The notes under the pieces: model-generated
Database searches by the model: none
Seen by the model: the letters and a program-made list of their open reading frames with translations, nothing else
Told to the model about the DNA's origin: nothing
DNA from: Rhodoferax_B sp049316285
GTDB lineage: Bacteria > Pseudomonadota > Gammaproteobacteria > Burkholderiales > Burkholderiaceae_C
DNA: 64,000 nt
Direction: 5' to 3'
Assembly: GCF_049316285.1 (NCBI RefSeq)
Contig: NZ_JBMOXA010000002.1
Coordinates: 124,001 to 188,000 of the forward strand
Program-made: the position numbers and the translations under genes
Shown here: positions 25,290-35,348 of the stretch, one piece after another
Position numbering within the stretch: position 1 is the first letter of the stretch
How the letters are laid out: the number at the start of each line of letters is the position of its first letter

Positions 25290-26975
25290 TTAGTTATTGT
25301 TGTTGTCCAGCTTGGCGCGCAGCAGGGCGCCCAGGCTGGTGGTGCCGGCGTTTTCGCGGGCAGAAGCTTGGCTCAGAGCGGCCATGGCTTCGCCTTGATC
25401 CGCTGCATCCTTGGCCTTGATGGACAGTTGGATGTTGCGCGTCTTGCGGTCCACGTTCACCACCACGGCGGTGACTTCGTCGCCTTCCTTCAGCACGTTA
25501 CGGGCATCTTCCACGCGGTCGCGCGAGATTTCCGAAGCACGCAGGTAGCCGATGATGTCTTCGCCGAGGTCGATTTCAGCGCCACGGGCGTCAACGGTCT
25601 TGACCTTGCCGGTCACCGTTTGGCCCTTGTCGTTCACGGTCACGAAGGTCGTGAAAGGATCGCTGTCGAGTTGCTTGATGCCCAGGCTGATACGTTCGCG
25701 GTCGACGTCAACGGCCAAAACGATGGCTTCAACTTCTTGACCCTTCTTGTAGTTGCGAACAGCGGCTTCGCCGGGTTCGTTCCACGACAGGTCGGACAAG
25801 TGCACCAGGCCGTCGATGCCGGCAGCCAGGCCAACGAACACGCCGAAGTCGGTGATCGACTTGATCGGGCCCTTGACGCGGTCGCCACGCTTGGTGTCTT
25901 GCGCGAATTCTTGCCATGGGTTGGCCTTGCATTGCTTCATGCCCAGGCTGATGCGGCGCTTGTCTTCGTCGATGTCCAGAACCATGACTTCGACTTCTTC
26001 ACCCAGCGTGACCAGCTTGGCGGGAGCGATGTTCTTGTTGGTCCAGTCCATTTCGGACACGTGCACCAGACCTTCGATGCCTGGTTCGAGTTCCACGAAT
26101 GCACCGTAGTCGGCGATGTTCGTGACCTTGCCGAACAGGCGGGTGCTTTGTGGGTAGCGGCGCGAAACACCCATCCATGGGTCGTCGCCCATTTGCTTCA
26201 GACCCAGCGAGACACGGTTCTTCTCGGTGTCGAACTTCAGGATCTTGGCGGTGATTTCTTGGCCAGCCGTCACCACTTCGCTTGGGTGACGGACGCGGCG
26301 CCATGCCATGTCGGTGATGTGCAACAGGCCGTCGATACCGCCCAGGTCAACGAACGCACCGTATTCGGTGATGTTCTTGACCACGCCTTGCACCACGGAA
26401 CCTTCTTTCAGGGTTTCCATCAGCTTGGCGCGTTCTTCGCCCATGGAGGCTTCCACCACAGCGCGGCGGCTCAGCACCACGTTGTTGCGCTTGCGATCCA
26501 GCTTGATGACCTTGAATTCCATGGTCTTGTTCTCGTAGGGAGACAAGTCCTTGATGGGGCGGGTGTCGATCAGCGAACCGGGCAGGAATGCGCGGATGCC
26601 GTTGACCAGAACGGTCAGACCGCCCTTGACCTTGCCGCTGGTGGTGCCGGTAACGAATTCGCCGGATTCCAGGGACTTTTCCAGAGACATCCACGAAGCC
26701 AGACGCTTGGCGGTGTCGCGGCTGACGATGGTGTCGCCGTAGCCGTTTTCGATGGCAACGATGGCCACCGAGATGAATTCGCCAACCTGGACTTCAACTT
26801 CGCCCTTGTCGGACTTGAACTCTTCCAGTGGAACGTAAGCTTCGGACTTCAGACCAGCGTTGACGACCACGAAGTTGTGTTCGATACGGACGACTTCAGC
26901 GGTAACGACTTCACCCACGCGGGTTTCAGTACGTTGTTCCGATTCGGCGAATAGGTCGGCAAAAGATTCAGACAT
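25290..26975 (-). CDS. rpsA: 30S ribosomal protein S1
   Basis: This 561-residue protein begins SESFADLFAESEQRTETRVGEV and contains six S1 RNA-binding repeats, visible as recurring GxVxxITxYGAFVDLGGIDGLLHITDM-type blocks. It helps mRNA bind the 30S subunit. The ATG at 26975 has AGGAAA upstream; the longer upstream extension is not part of S1. It lies downstream of cmk, the classical cmk-rpsA-ihfB order. Confidence 0.96.
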   Translation of the reverse strand: MSESFADLFAESEQRTETRVGEVVTAEVVRIEHNFVVVNAGLKSEAYVPLEEFKSDKGEVEVQVGEFISVAIVAIENGYGDTIVSRDTAKRLASWMSLEKSLESGEFVTGTTSGKVKGGLTVLVNGIRAFLPGSLIDTRPIKDLSPYENKTMEFKVIKLDRKRNNVVLSRRAVVEASMGEERAKLMETLKEGSVVQGVVKNITEYGAFVDLGGIDGLLHITDMAWRRVRHPSEVVTAGQEITAKILKFDTEKNRVSLGLKQMGDDPWMGVSRRYPQSTRLFGKVTNIADYGAFVELEPGIEGLVHVSEMDWTNKNIAPAKLVTLGEEVEVMVLDIDEDKRRISLGMKQCKANPWQEFAQDTKRGDRVKGPIKSITDFGVFVGLAAGIDGLVHLSDLSWNEPGEAAVRNYKKGQEVEAIVLAVDVDRERISLGIKQLDSDPFTTFVTVNDKGQTVTGKVKTVDARGAEIDLGEDIIGYLRASEISRDRVEDARNVLKEGDEVTAVVVNVDRKTRNIQLSIKAKDAADQGEAMAALSQASARENAGTTSLGALLRAKLDNNNN

Positions 26976-27205
26976 TGATTTTCCTAAACCACGTAGCAGG
27001 TTTACGGGAGCGGAACTGCGCCCGTTTCTAAGACTGTCGTGGCGGTATTGCGGTGATGAGCCGCAGGGGTTACGAGTTAAAAAACCACGCGTCACCAATG
27101 GGTGCGAAGGCAGCGCTTGCGGCCGGCAGCATTGAGGTGAAACGTGGACCTTTGGTGACCCGCAGCAACACAGGCTGCTGCGGTGTTGGCACCCGCCGCG
27201 GCTTC

Positions 27206-29221
27206 TTACGAGGCCTTGAACGGTTGCCGGCTTTGCCACCACGCCAACACCTGATCGACCGATTGCGTGATCGAAATTTCGGAGTTGTCGAGCGGTAAAG
27301 CGTCCTGCGCTGGCTTGAGGGGCGAGACCGCGCGGGATGAATCCCGTGCGTCGCGTGCCTCAAGGTCGGCGCGAAGACTGTCGATTGTAGTTGAAATCCC
27401 CTTTGAAATCAACTGCTTATGCCGGCGCTCCGCACGGCAGGCGGCGCTGGCCGTGAGGTAGACCTTCAAGGGGGCGTCGGGGAAGATCACCGTACCCATG
27501 TCGCGCCCGTCGGCCACCAGGCCCGGCAGACGGCGAAAGCTGTGTTGCAGGGCCACCAGGGCCACACGCACCGAGGGCAGAGCCGACACCTTGGAGGCGT
27601 TCATACCCGCTTCTTCGGTGCGGATTTGTTCGCTCACATCGTCGCCATCGAGCAACACCTTGCCCTGGATGAAACGCACGGGAAGCGTTTGCGCCATGGC
27701 GGCGATCTCGGCTTCATGCGCCGCGTCTATGAGCAAGCCACGGCGTAGCGCGGCCAGCGCGGTGACGCGGTACATGGCGCCAGAGTCCAGGAAGTGGTAG
27801 CCCAGGCGTGCGGCCACGGCCACGGCGACCGTGCCCTTGCCCGAGGCGGTGGGGCCGTCGACACAAATCACCGGAATGTTGGCGGTTGCGGTGTGGCACA
27901 GCGACAGCAGCGACTCGAAGTAGTCCGGGAAGGTCTTGGCGACGCATTTCGGGTCTTCGATACGCACCGGCAGACCGGCGGGGTTGAAGGCCGCAAGCGA
28001 AAAACACATGGCGACGCGATGGTCGTCGTAAGTGTGGATGCTGGCCGCGCGCCACTGTGCGGCGTCGGGCAGCGGCTGCACGGTGATGTAGTCGGCGCCT
28101 TCTTCCACCGTGGCGCCGAGCTTGCGCAGCTCGGTGGCCATGGCGGCGATGCGGTCGGTTTCCTTGACGCGCCAGCTGGCGATGTTGCGCAGCGTGCTCG
28201 GGCCGTCGGCGTAAAGCGCCATCACGGCCAGGGTCATGGCCGCATCGGGGATGTGGTTGCAATCGAGGTCCAGCGCCTTCAGCGGCCAGGCGCCACGCCG
28301 GACTTCCAGCCAGTTCGGGCCACCCTGGATTTCGGCGCCCATGGCGCGCGCGGCTTCAATAAAACGAATATCCCCCTGGATGGACGCTTCACCTACCCCT
28401 TCGATGCGAACCTTTTGGCCTGTTTTGCCCGCACCTATAGCGCCAAGTGCTATGAAATAGCTAGCGGATGAGGCGTCGGCTTCGACATGGATTTCGCCCG
28501 GCGACTGGTAGCGGCTGCCGGCCGGAATGATGAAACGTTGCCAGCCTTCGCGCCGCACCTGTATGCCAAAGCGTGCCAGCAGGTTGAGCGTGATCTCGAT
28601 GTACGGTTTGGATATGAGTTCACCCACCACCTCAATCGTCACATCTTGTTGGGCGACCAGTGGCAGCGCCATCAGCAGCGCGGTGAGGAACTGGCTGGAC
28701 ACATCGCCACGCACACGGATAGGTGCGTCGAGTTGCAGGCGTGGGGCTGCGCCCTGGCCGCCGATTTGCAGCGGCGGGTAACCGGGATTGCCGGTGTAGG
28801 CCACCAGGCAACCAAGCTGGCGCAACGCATCCACCAGGTCGCCAATCGGCCGCTCGTGCATACGTGGCACACCATGCAGCGTGAAGTGGCCGCCGAGTAC
28901 GGCGAGTGCGGCGGTGAGTGGGCGGATGGCGGTGCCGGCATTGCCCATGAACAGGTCGGCCTGCGTGACCTTGAGCTGGCCGTTGAGCCCTTCAATCGTC
29001 AGGCTGCTGCCGTTCTGTTGGATGGTGCAGCCCAATTGGCGCAGCGCGGCCAGCATGACCTGGGTGTCGTCCGAGTCCAGCAGATCGTGGATGGTGGTGG
29101 TGCCGGCGCTCAGAGCGGCCAGCAGCAAGACGCGGTTGGAAATGCTTTTGGAGCCCGGCAGCAGCACGCTGCCATCGGCGCTGTGCAGAGGGGGGAGGTC
29201 TAGGAAGGCGTTGCTGAACAT
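27206..29221 (-). CDS. aroA-cmk: Fused 3-phosphoshikimate 1-carboxyvinyltransferase / cytidylate kinase
   Basis: A single 671-residue frame carries AroA (about residues 1-438: LPGSKSISNRVLLLAALS, GNAGTAIRPLTA, DASSASYF, VKETDRI, DHRVAMCFSLAA, FPDYFESL) and then cytidylate kinase (about 450-671: P-loop GPTASGKGT at 456-464, DSGAMYR, DGRDMGTVIFPDA). The first half makes EPSP in the shikimate pathway, the second phosphorylates CMP/dCMP. There is no stop or frameshift between them. The start overlaps the tyrA stop (TAATG). Confidence 0.95.
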   Translation of the reverse strand: MFSNAFLDLPPLHSADGSVLLPGSKSISNRVLLLAALSAGTTTIHDLLDSDDTQVMLAALRQLGCTIQQNGSSLTIEGLNGQLKVTQADLFMGNAGTAIRPLTAALAVLGGHFTLHGVPRMHERPIGDLVDALRQLGCLVAYTGNPGYPPLQIGGQGAAPRLQLDAPIRVRGDVSSQFLTALLMALPLVAQQDVTIEVVGELISKPYIEITLNLLARFGIQVRREGWQRFIIPAGSRYQSPGEIHVEADASSASYFIALGAIGAGKTGQKVRIEGVGEASIQGDIRFIEAARAMGAEIQGGPNWLEVRRGAWPLKALDLDCNHIPDAAMTLAVMALYADGPSTLRNIASWRVKETDRIAAMATELRKLGATVEEGADYITVQPLPDAAQWRAASIHTYDDHRVAMCFSLAAFNPAGLPVRIEDPKCVAKTFPDYFESLLSLCHTATANIPVICVDGPTASGKGTVAVAVAARLGYHFLDSGAMYRVTALAALRRGLLIDAAHEAEIAAMAQTLPVRFIQGKVLLDGDDVSEQIRTEEAGMNASKVSALPSVRVALVALQHSFRRLPGLVADGRDMGTVIFPDAPLKVYLTASAACRAERRHKQLISKGISTTIDSLRADLEARDARDSSRAVSPLKPAQDALPLDNSEISITQSVDQVLAWWQSRQPFKAS

Positions 29222-30099
29222 TATTTTTGCGGCTTGAACGAGACCATGCGCCAGTCGGTGCGAGCATCGCTGGCCTGGGTGATCAGGCCTTCCAGCGCGT
29301 CGCCGTTCTGGTTTTCAATCATGTGCTCCATGGCCTGCAGCGTGCGCCGAAACGCCTGCGACTGGGCCAGCACTTCTTCTTTGTTGGCCAGCAACACATC
29401 GCGCCACATACGCGGGTCGCTGGCGGCAATGCGCGTGAAGTCGCGAAAACCGGGGCCGGCGAGCTTCAGGTATTCCTCGCCCTGGGGCTGCGTCAGCATG
29501 CTGTGCATCATGGCAAAGGCGATGAGGTGCGGCAGGTGGCTCACGGCGGCAAAGGCGGCGTCGTGCGACTCGGGCGTCATGGTCATCACGTGGCACTGCA
29601 GCGCGCTCCAGACCTCGGTGGCGCGGCGCACCTGCTCGGGCTGGGTGCGCTCTATCGGCGTCAAGATCACGTGTTTGCCGGTGTACAGGTCGGCGACGGC
29701 ATGCTCTACCCCGGACACCTCTTTGCCCGTGATGGGGTGGGCCGGCACAAACGAGCCGACCTGCTCGCGCAATGCGCGGCGCGCGGCGTCGACCACGTCG
29801 CGCTTGGTGGAGCCCACGTCCATCACCAGTGTGTTCGGCGTGATCAGGTGTTTGATCGACTTGAAGGTGGCTTCGGTCGCGGCCACGGGCACGGCCAGCA
29901 GCACGATGTCGGCACCGGCCACGGCCAGCAGGGCTGACGGCGCTTCGATGTCGATCACACCAAGCTGTCGTGCCTGGGCGGTGGTGGAGGGTGACTTGCT
30001 GTAACCCACCACGCGTTTTACCAAGCCTGCGCGTTTGAGCGCCAGCGCAAACGAGCCGCCCATCAAGCCACAGCCGATCAGGCCAAGTTGTTCAAACAT
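29221..30099 (-). CDS. tyrA: Prephenate dehydrogenase
   Basis: This 292-residue NAD-dependent enzyme of tyrosine synthesis has the Rossmann motif LIGCGLMGGSFALALK at the start, the MDVGSTKRDVV segment, and HPITGKEVSGVEHA with the catalytic histidine. There is no chorismate mutase domain; that activity is in PheA. The ATG at 30099 lies 11 bases after the pheA stop. Confidence 0.95.
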   Translation of the reverse strand: MFEQLGLIGCGLMGGSFALALKRAGLVKRVVGYSKSPSTTAQARQLGVIDIEAPSALLAVAGADIVLLAVPVAATEATFKSIKHLITPNTLVMDVGSTKRDVVDAARRALREQVGSFVPAHPITGKEVSGVEHAVADLYTGKHVILTPIERTQPEQVRRATEVWSALQCHVMTMTPESHDAAFAAVSHLPHLIAFAMMHSMLTQPQGEEYLKLAGPGFRDFTRIAASDPRMWRDVLLANKEEVLAQSQAFRRTLQAMEHMIENQNGDALEGLITQASDARTDWRMVSFKPQK

Positions 30100-30110
30100 G
30101 GCGGGTTCTT

Positions 30111-31229
30111 TCAGGCGCTCAGCGGGTAGGTGCCTATGACCTTGTAGAACGCGCAGATCTCGCGCAGTTCTTTCAAGGCCTCTGCAATGTGCGGCTGGCT
30201 GGGGTGGCCGTCCAGGTCGATGTAGAAGAAATAGTCCCATTGGCCGGTGCGCGCGGGCCGCGACTCGAAACGCGTCATCGACACGCCGTGGCGCTTCAGC
30301 GGCAGCAGCAGATCGTGCATGGCGCCGGGTTTGTTCGGCACAGACACGACCAGGCTGGTGCAATCGCGGCCGGTGGCGTCTGGTGTGCTCAGCGTTTGCG
30401 GCAGGCAGATGACGGCGAAGCGGGTGCGGTTGTAGGCGTCGTCCTGGATGGCGTGGCCTATGATGTTCAGGCCGAACAAGGTTGCGGCGCGTTCGCTGGC
30501 GATGCCAGCCCATGTGGGGTTTTCAGATGCCAGGCGCGCGCCTTCGGCGTTGCTCGACACCGGGCGGCGCTCGGCGTTCGGCAGATGCTGGCTCAGCCAG
30601 GACTGGCACTGTGCCAGGGCTTGTGGATGGGCTGCGACGACTTCAATGCCATCGAGCGAGTTGTCTTTGCGCAGCAGGTGGTGGCGCACCAGCAGGCTGA
30701 CTTCGCCGACCACGTGCACCGGTGAATGCAGGAACAGGTCTAGCGAACGCGTGACCACACCCTCGGTCGAGTTCTCCACACCCACCACGCCGTATTGCGA
30801 TGCACCGGAGGCGGTGGCATGGAACACTTCGTCGAAATTGGCGCAGTAGACGAATTCCACCGCACTGCCGAAGTAGTCGAGTGCGGCTTGCTCGGTGAAG
30901 GTGCCCGGTGGGCCAAGCACGGCCACGCGCTGCGGCGATTCGAGTGCCAGGCAGGCGGACATGATTTCGCGCCAGATGGTGGCGACGTGCTGGCCCTTCA
31001 GCGGGCCGGTGTTGCCGTCCTGGATCTTCTGAATGACCTGGGCCACACGGTCGGGGCGGAAGAAGGGCGAGCCCTCGCGCTTCTTGATTTCACCGACTTG
31101 TTCGGCCACGTTGGCGCGGCGGTTCAGCAGCGACAGCAGTTGCTGGTCTATGCTGTCGATCTGCACACGCAGGTCGGCCAGGGTTGCGGGAGGGGTGCCC
31201 TCAGGGCTATGCGATTGGTCTGCGTGCAT
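30111..31229 (-). CDS. pheA: Bifunctional chorismate mutase / prephenate dehydratase
   Basis: This 372-residue P-protein of phenylalanine synthesis has a chorismate mutase domain (about residues 18-100, LRVQIDSIDQQLLSLLNRRANVAEQVGEIKK), a prephenate dehydratase domain (105-285, VAVLGPPGTFTEQAA and NRTRFAVI) and a C-terminal ACT domain with the TRFESRP phenylalanine-binding motif. Feedback inhibition by phenylalanine is expected. It lies 3 bases after serC; the hisC copy often found between pheA and tyrA is absent. Confidence 0.95.
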   Translation of the reverse strand: MHADQSHSPEGTPPATLADLRVQIDSIDQQLLSLLNRRANVAEQVGEIKKREGSPFFRPDRVAQVIQKIQDGNTGPLKGQHVATIWREIMSACLALESPQRVAVLGPPGTFTEQAALDYFGSAVEFVYCANFDEVFHATASGASQYGVVGVENSTEGVVTRSLDLFLHSPVHVVGEVSLLVRHHLLRKDNSLDGIEVVAAHPQALAQCQSWLSQHLPNAERRPVSSNAEGARLASENPTWAGIASERAATLFGLNIIGHAIQDDAYNRTRFAVICLPQTLSTPDATGRDCTSLVVSVPNKPGAMHDLLLPLKRHGVSMTRFESRPARTGQWDYFFYIDLDGHPSQPHIAEALKELREICAFYKVIGTYPLSA

Positions 31230-31232
31230 GGG

Positions 31233-32351
31233 TCAAGCCTGCTCTTTTTCGAATTCTTGCATGTAGTTCACCAAGGCCTGCACACCTGCTATGGGCATGG
31301 CGTTGTAGATGCTGGCGCGCATGCCGCCCACCGACTTGTGGCCCTTGAGCTGCAGCAGCCCGCGCGCTTTGGCGCCGGCCAGGAAGGCATCATTGCGCGA
31401 CTCGTCGCGCAGGAAGAAGGGCACGTTCATGCGCGAGCGGCAGTTCACGTCGACCTTGTTGACGTAGAACTGCGAGGCGTCGATGGCGCGGTACAGCAGC
31501 TCGGCCTTGGCGATGTTGTGTTGTTCCATGGCGGCGATGCCGGTGAGGGCGCCGGCGGTTTGCTGCTTCAGCCACTTAAACGTCAACCCGGCGATGTAGA
31601 TCGCGTAGGTGGGTGGCGTATTGAACATCGACTCGTTGTCGGCCACGGTCTTGTAGTTGAAGGCGCTGGGGCACACGGCAAGCGCGTGGCCGAGCAGGTC
31701 TTCGCGCACCACCACCAGCGTGACGCCGGCCGGGCCCAGGTTCTTTTGCGCGCCGCCAAAGGCCACGCCGACACGACTCCAGTCCACGGGGCGCGAGGCC
31801 ACGTGTGAGGAGAAGTCGATCACCAGCGGGGTGTCGCTGCCCAGGGCCTTGAGGTCGGGCAGGGTGTGGAATTCCACGCCGTCTATGGTCTCGTTGGTGC
31901 AGATGTGTATGTAGCTGGCGTTGCGGCTCAGTTGCCAAGTGCTGGCGTCGGGCAGGCTGGTGTGGCCGGGCTTGCCGTTTAAGCCGGCATTGTTGGCCGC
32001 AATGTTGACCGTGCAGTACTTCTGCGCCTCTTTCTGCGACTTCTGGCTCCAGCTGCCGGTCACGACAAAGTCGGCCGTGCCGCCACGGCTCAGGTTCAGC
32101 GGCACGATGGCGTTTTCAGCCAGGCCGCCGCCCTGCATGAACAGAATCTTGAAGTTGGCGGGAACCGCCAGCAGTTCGCGGATATCGGCCTCGGCCTGCT
32201 CGTAGATAGAGATGAATTCTTTGCCGCGGTGGCTCATCTCCATCACGCTCATGCCGCTGCCGTGCCAGTTCAGCATTTCTGCAGCGGCCTGCTCCAGAAC
32301 CTGTTGCGGGATGGCGGCGGGGCCGGCGGAGAAGTTGTAGGGGCGCTGCAT
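31233..32351 (-). CDS. serC: Phosphoserine aminotransferase
   Basis: This 372-residue PLP enzyme of serine and pyridoxine synthesis begins PYNFSAGPAAIPQQVLEQA and has the usual SHRGKEF and GGAQKNLGPAGVTLVVV segments; the Lys of AQKN binds PLP. Length is typical. It follows gyrA and begins the serC-pheA-tyrA-aroA series. Confidence 0.95.
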   Translation of the reverse strand: MQRPYNFSAGPAAIPQQVLEQAAAEMLNWHGSGMSVMEMSHRGKEFISIYEQAEADIRELLAVPANFKILFMQGGGLAENAIVPLNLSRGGTADFVVTGSWSQKSQKEAQKYCTVNIAANNAGLNGKPGHTSLPDASTWQLSRNASYIHICTNETIDGVEFHTLPDLKALGSDTPLVIDFSSHVASRPVDWSRVGVAFGGAQKNLGPAGVTLVVVREDLLGHALAVCPSAFNYKTVADNESMFNTPPTYAIYIAGLTFKWLKQQTAGALTGIAAMEQHNIAKAELLYRAIDASQFYVNKVDVNCRSRMNVPFFLRDESRNDAFLAGAKARGLLQLKGHKSVGGMRASIYNAMPIAGVQALVNYMQEFEKEQA

Positions 32352-32364
32352 AGTGTCTATGGGT

Positions 32365-32401
32365 AAAAACGGTTCCCTACGCTTTATGGAAAAGCGTAGG
32401 G
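32365..32401 (-). terminator. Probable gyrA terminator
   Basis: A 10-bp stem CCCTACGCTT/AAGCGTAGGG (32375-32384 with 32392-32401) lies 46 bases past the gyrA stop. On the minus strand it is followed after five bases by TTTTT. The gap before the T-run lowers confidence; read-through into serC is possible. Confidence 0.5.
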
Positions 32402-32447
32402 TGCTATTGAAGTGCTAGCGTCTTGGCAAGACGACGAGGGGGAGGGC

Positions 32448-35123
32448 TTATGCGTCCGGTGCGCTGGCTTCGCCGGCATCACCACCTTCGCTTGGCTCAC
32501 CCGACTCGCCAGATTCACCTGCGCCAGCGCCGTTGTCGTTGGCGTCGTTTTCCACGATGCGCTGCAGGCCACTGAGCTTGGAACCTTCGTCCAGACCGAT
32601 CAGCGTGACGCCTTGCGTGGCGCGGCCCATTTCGCGGATTTCGCCCACGCGGGTGCGCACCAGCACACCCTTGTCGGTGATCAGCATGATCTCGTCGTCG
32701 GCGTGCACCAGCGTGGCGGCCACCACCTTGCCGTTGCGTTCGCTTTGCTGGATGGCGATCATGCCCTTGGTGCCACGGCCGTGGCGCGTGTATTCGTTGA
32801 TGTTGGTGCGTTTGCCGTAGCCGTTTTCGGTGGCGGTGAGCACGCTTTGTTGCTCGTCTTCGGCCACCAGCATGGCGATCACGCCTTGGCCGTCTTCCAG
32901 CGTCATGCCGCGCACACCACGTGCGTTGCGGCCCATGGGGCGTACATCGTTTTCGTCAAAACGCACGGCCTTGCCGCCATCGCTGAACAACATCACGTCG
33001 TGTTCACCATCGGTCAGCGAGGCGCCGATCAGGAAATCGCCTTCGTCCAGGCCCACGGCAATGATGCCGGCCTTGCGCGGGTTGCTGAATTCGTCGAGTG
33101 CGGTCTTTTTCACGGTGCCCATGCTGGTCGCCATGAACACATATTGGTCGGCCGGGAAGGTGCGTTTGTCGCCGGTGAGTGCCAGCACCACGTTGATCTT
33201 CTCGCCTTCTTGCAGCGGGAACATGTTGACGATGGGGCGGCCACGTGAACCGCGCGAGCCCTGCGGCACTTCCCAGACCTTGAGCCAATACAAGCGGCCG
33301 CGGTTGGAGAAGCACAACAGGTAGTCGTGGGTGTTGGCGATGAAGAGTTGGTCCACCCAATCGTCGTCCTTGGTCGCCGTGGCTTGTTTGCCGCGTCCGC
33401 CGCGCTTTTGCGCCCGGTATTCGGATAGCGGCTGGCTCTTGATGTAGCCGCTGTGCGACAAGGTGACCACCATGTCGGTCGGGGTGATCAGGTCTTCGGT
33501 GCTGAGGTCGAACGAGCTGTGTTCGACCACGCTGCGGCGCGCGCCGATCTTCGATTGGCCGAACTCTTCGCGGATGGCGGTGAGTTCTTCGCCAATGATG
33601 ATGGCGACACGCTCTGGCTTGGCCAGAATGTCGAGCAAGTCTTCGATTTCAGCCATCACCTGCTTGTACTCGGCGACGATTTTGTCTTGCTCCAGCCCCG
33701 TCAGACGTTGCAGACGCATCTGCAGAATTTCTTGCGCTTGGGTGTCAGACAGGCGGTACAGACCATCAGCGCCCATGCCAAAGTCTTTTTCCAGGCCGTC
33801 TGGGCGGTAGTCATCGGCATTGATCACGCCGCCGTCGGCGCGGGTGCGGGTGAGCATTTCGCGCACCAGCTTGCTGTCCCAGCGGCGCGCCATCAGTTCG
33901 GATTTGGCCACCGGCGGGGTGGGGGCGCCACGGATGATGGCGATGAAGTCGTCAATATTGGCCAGCGCAACGGCCAGGCCTTCCAGCACGTGGCCGCGTT
34001 CACGGGCCTTGCGCAGGTTGAAGATGGTGCGGCGCGTGACGACTTCGCGGCGGTGCTCCAGGAACACGGAGAGCAAATCGCGCAAATTGCACAGCTTTGG
34101 CTGGCCGTTGACCAGCGCCACCATGTTCATGCCGAAAGTGTCTTGCAGCTGGGTTTGCTTGTACAAATTGTTCAGCACCACCTCGGGCACTTCACCACGC
34201 TTGAGCTCGATCACCAGGCGCATGCCCGACTTGTCGGACTCATCCTGGATGTGGCTGATGCCTTCTATCTTCTTCTCGTGCACCAACTCGGCCATGCGCT
34301 CCTGCAGCGTCTTTTTATTGACCTGGTAGGGCAACTCGTCAACGATGATGGCCTGGCGCTGGCCCTTGTCTATGTCTTCAAAGTGGCAGCGCGCACGCAT
34401 CACCACCTTGCCGCGGCCGGTGCGGTAGCCGTCGCGCACCCCGTTGATGCCGTAGATGATGCCGGCCGTGGGAAAGTCCGGCGCAGGGATGATCTCCATC
34501 AGCTCGTCGATCGTCGCTTCTGGGTGTCGCAATAGGTGCAAACACGCATCCACCACTTCGTTCAAGTTGTGTGGAGGAATGTTGGTCGCCATGCCCACCG
34601 CAATGCCCGATGAGCCGTTGACCAGCAGGTTCGGGAAGCGCGCCGGCATGACGTGCGGCTCTTGTTCACTGCCGTCGTAGTTGGGGCCGAAGTCGACGGT
34701 TTCCTTGTCCAGGTCGGCCAGCAACTCGTGGGCGATCTTGGACATGCGGATTTCGGTATACCGCATGGCGGCGGCGTTGTCGCCGTCCACCGAGCCGAAG
34801 TTGCCTTGACCGTCGACCAGCATATGGCGCAAGGAAAAGTCTTGCGCCATACGCACGATGGTTTCATACACCGCACTGTCTCCGTGCGGGTGGTATTTAC
34901 CAATCACGTCGCCCACGATACGGGCAGACTTTTTATAGGGGCGGTTCCAGTCGTTATTCAGCTCGTGCATCGCGTACAACACGCGGCGGTGCACAGGTTT
35001 CAGACCATCACGGGCGTCGGGAAGGGCGCGGCCTACGATCACGCTCATGGCGTAATCTAAATAACTGCGCCGCATTTCCTCTTCAAGACTAATGGGCAGG
35101 GTTTCTTTTGCGAACTGAGTCAT
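32448..35123 (-). CDS. gyrA: DNA gyrase subunit A
   Basis: This 891-residue type II topoisomerase subunit has the catalytic Tyr at residue 122 (AAAMRYTEIR), the quinolone-determining region around HPHGDSAVYETIVRMAQ with Ser83 and Glu87, and the GyrA box QKRGGRGK before the beta-pinwheel C-terminal domain. An acidic Gly/Glu/Ser tail ends the protein. Glu87 is where E. coli has Asp. Length and domain order are normal. Confidence 0.97.
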   Translation of the reverse strand: MTQFAKETLPISLEEEMRRSYLDYAMSVIVGRALPDARDGLKPVHRRVLYAMHELNNDWNRPYKKSARIVGDVIGKYHPHGDSAVYETIVRMAQDFSLRHMLVDGQGNFGSVDGDNAAAMRYTEIRMSKIAHELLADLDKETVDFGPNYDGSEQEPHVMPARFPNLLVNGSSGIAVGMATNIPPHNLNEVVDACLHLLRHPEATIDELMEIIPAPDFPTAGIIYGINGVRDGYRTGRGKVVMRARCHFEDIDKGQRQAIIVDELPYQVNKKTLQERMAELVHEKKIEGISHIQDESDKSGMRLVIELKRGEVPEVVLNNLYKQTQLQDTFGMNMVALVNGQPKLCNLRDLLSVFLEHRREVVTRRTIFNLRKARERGHVLEGLAVALANIDDFIAIIRGAPTPPVAKSELMARRWDSKLVREMLTRTRADGGVINADDYRPDGLEKDFGMGADGLYRLSDTQAQEILQMRLQRLTGLEQDKIVAEYKQVMAEIEDLLDILAKPERVAIIIGEELTAIREEFGQSKIGARRSVVEHSSFDLSTEDLITPTDMVVTLSHSGYIKSQPLSEYRAQKRGGRGKQATATKDDDWVDQLFIANTHDYLLCFSNRGRLYWLKVWEVPQGSRGSRGRPIVNMFPLQEGEKINVVLALTGDKRTFPADQYVFMATSMGTVKKTALDEFSNPRKAGIIAVGLDEGDFLIGASLTDGEHDVMLFSDGGKAVRFDENDVRPMGRNARGVRGMTLEDGQGVIAMLVAEDEQQSVLTATENGYGKRTNINEYTRHGRGTKGMIAIQQSERNGKVVAATLVHADDEIMLITDKGVLVRTRVGEIREMGRATQGVTLIGLDEGSKLSGLQRIVENDANDNGAGAGESGESGEPSEGGDAGEASAPDA

Positions 35124-35348
35124 GAAGTTTTCTGAGTGAAGCGGCGAATAGATTCATTTTACGATCAACCCGTTGTCGTGCACGAGCAACACATCTAGGC
35201 AAATCGGCTTGCGTCCTACAACTGGAGCGTTGTTGACCCCTGGTTTCAGATTTGTGTGTGGCACAATTCACTGAACGCTCATGGTGGTGGTCATTGTGAG
35301 CGTCCTGTTTCGCAGCGCAGCTGCACCTTTTTCCCCAAGAGGAGAACC

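Noticed and set aside
25368..26954. A 528-codon open frame antisense to rpsA
   Set aside because: It is the mirror of the rpsA codon pattern in GC-rich DNA. Its product is rich in His/Gly/Val with no family resemblance, whereas S1 is certain.
28423..28466. A sequence within aroA resembling the intergenic hairpin repeat (TAGCTATTTCATAGC followed by GGCGCTATAGG)
   Set aside because: It encodes the conserved AroA segment DASSASYFIALGAI in frame, so the likeness may be chance. The protein is only a few residues longer than usual here.
33453..34535. A 360-codon open frame antisense to gyrA
   Set aside because: It is antisense shadow coding; gyrA is intact and its motifs are clear on the other strand.
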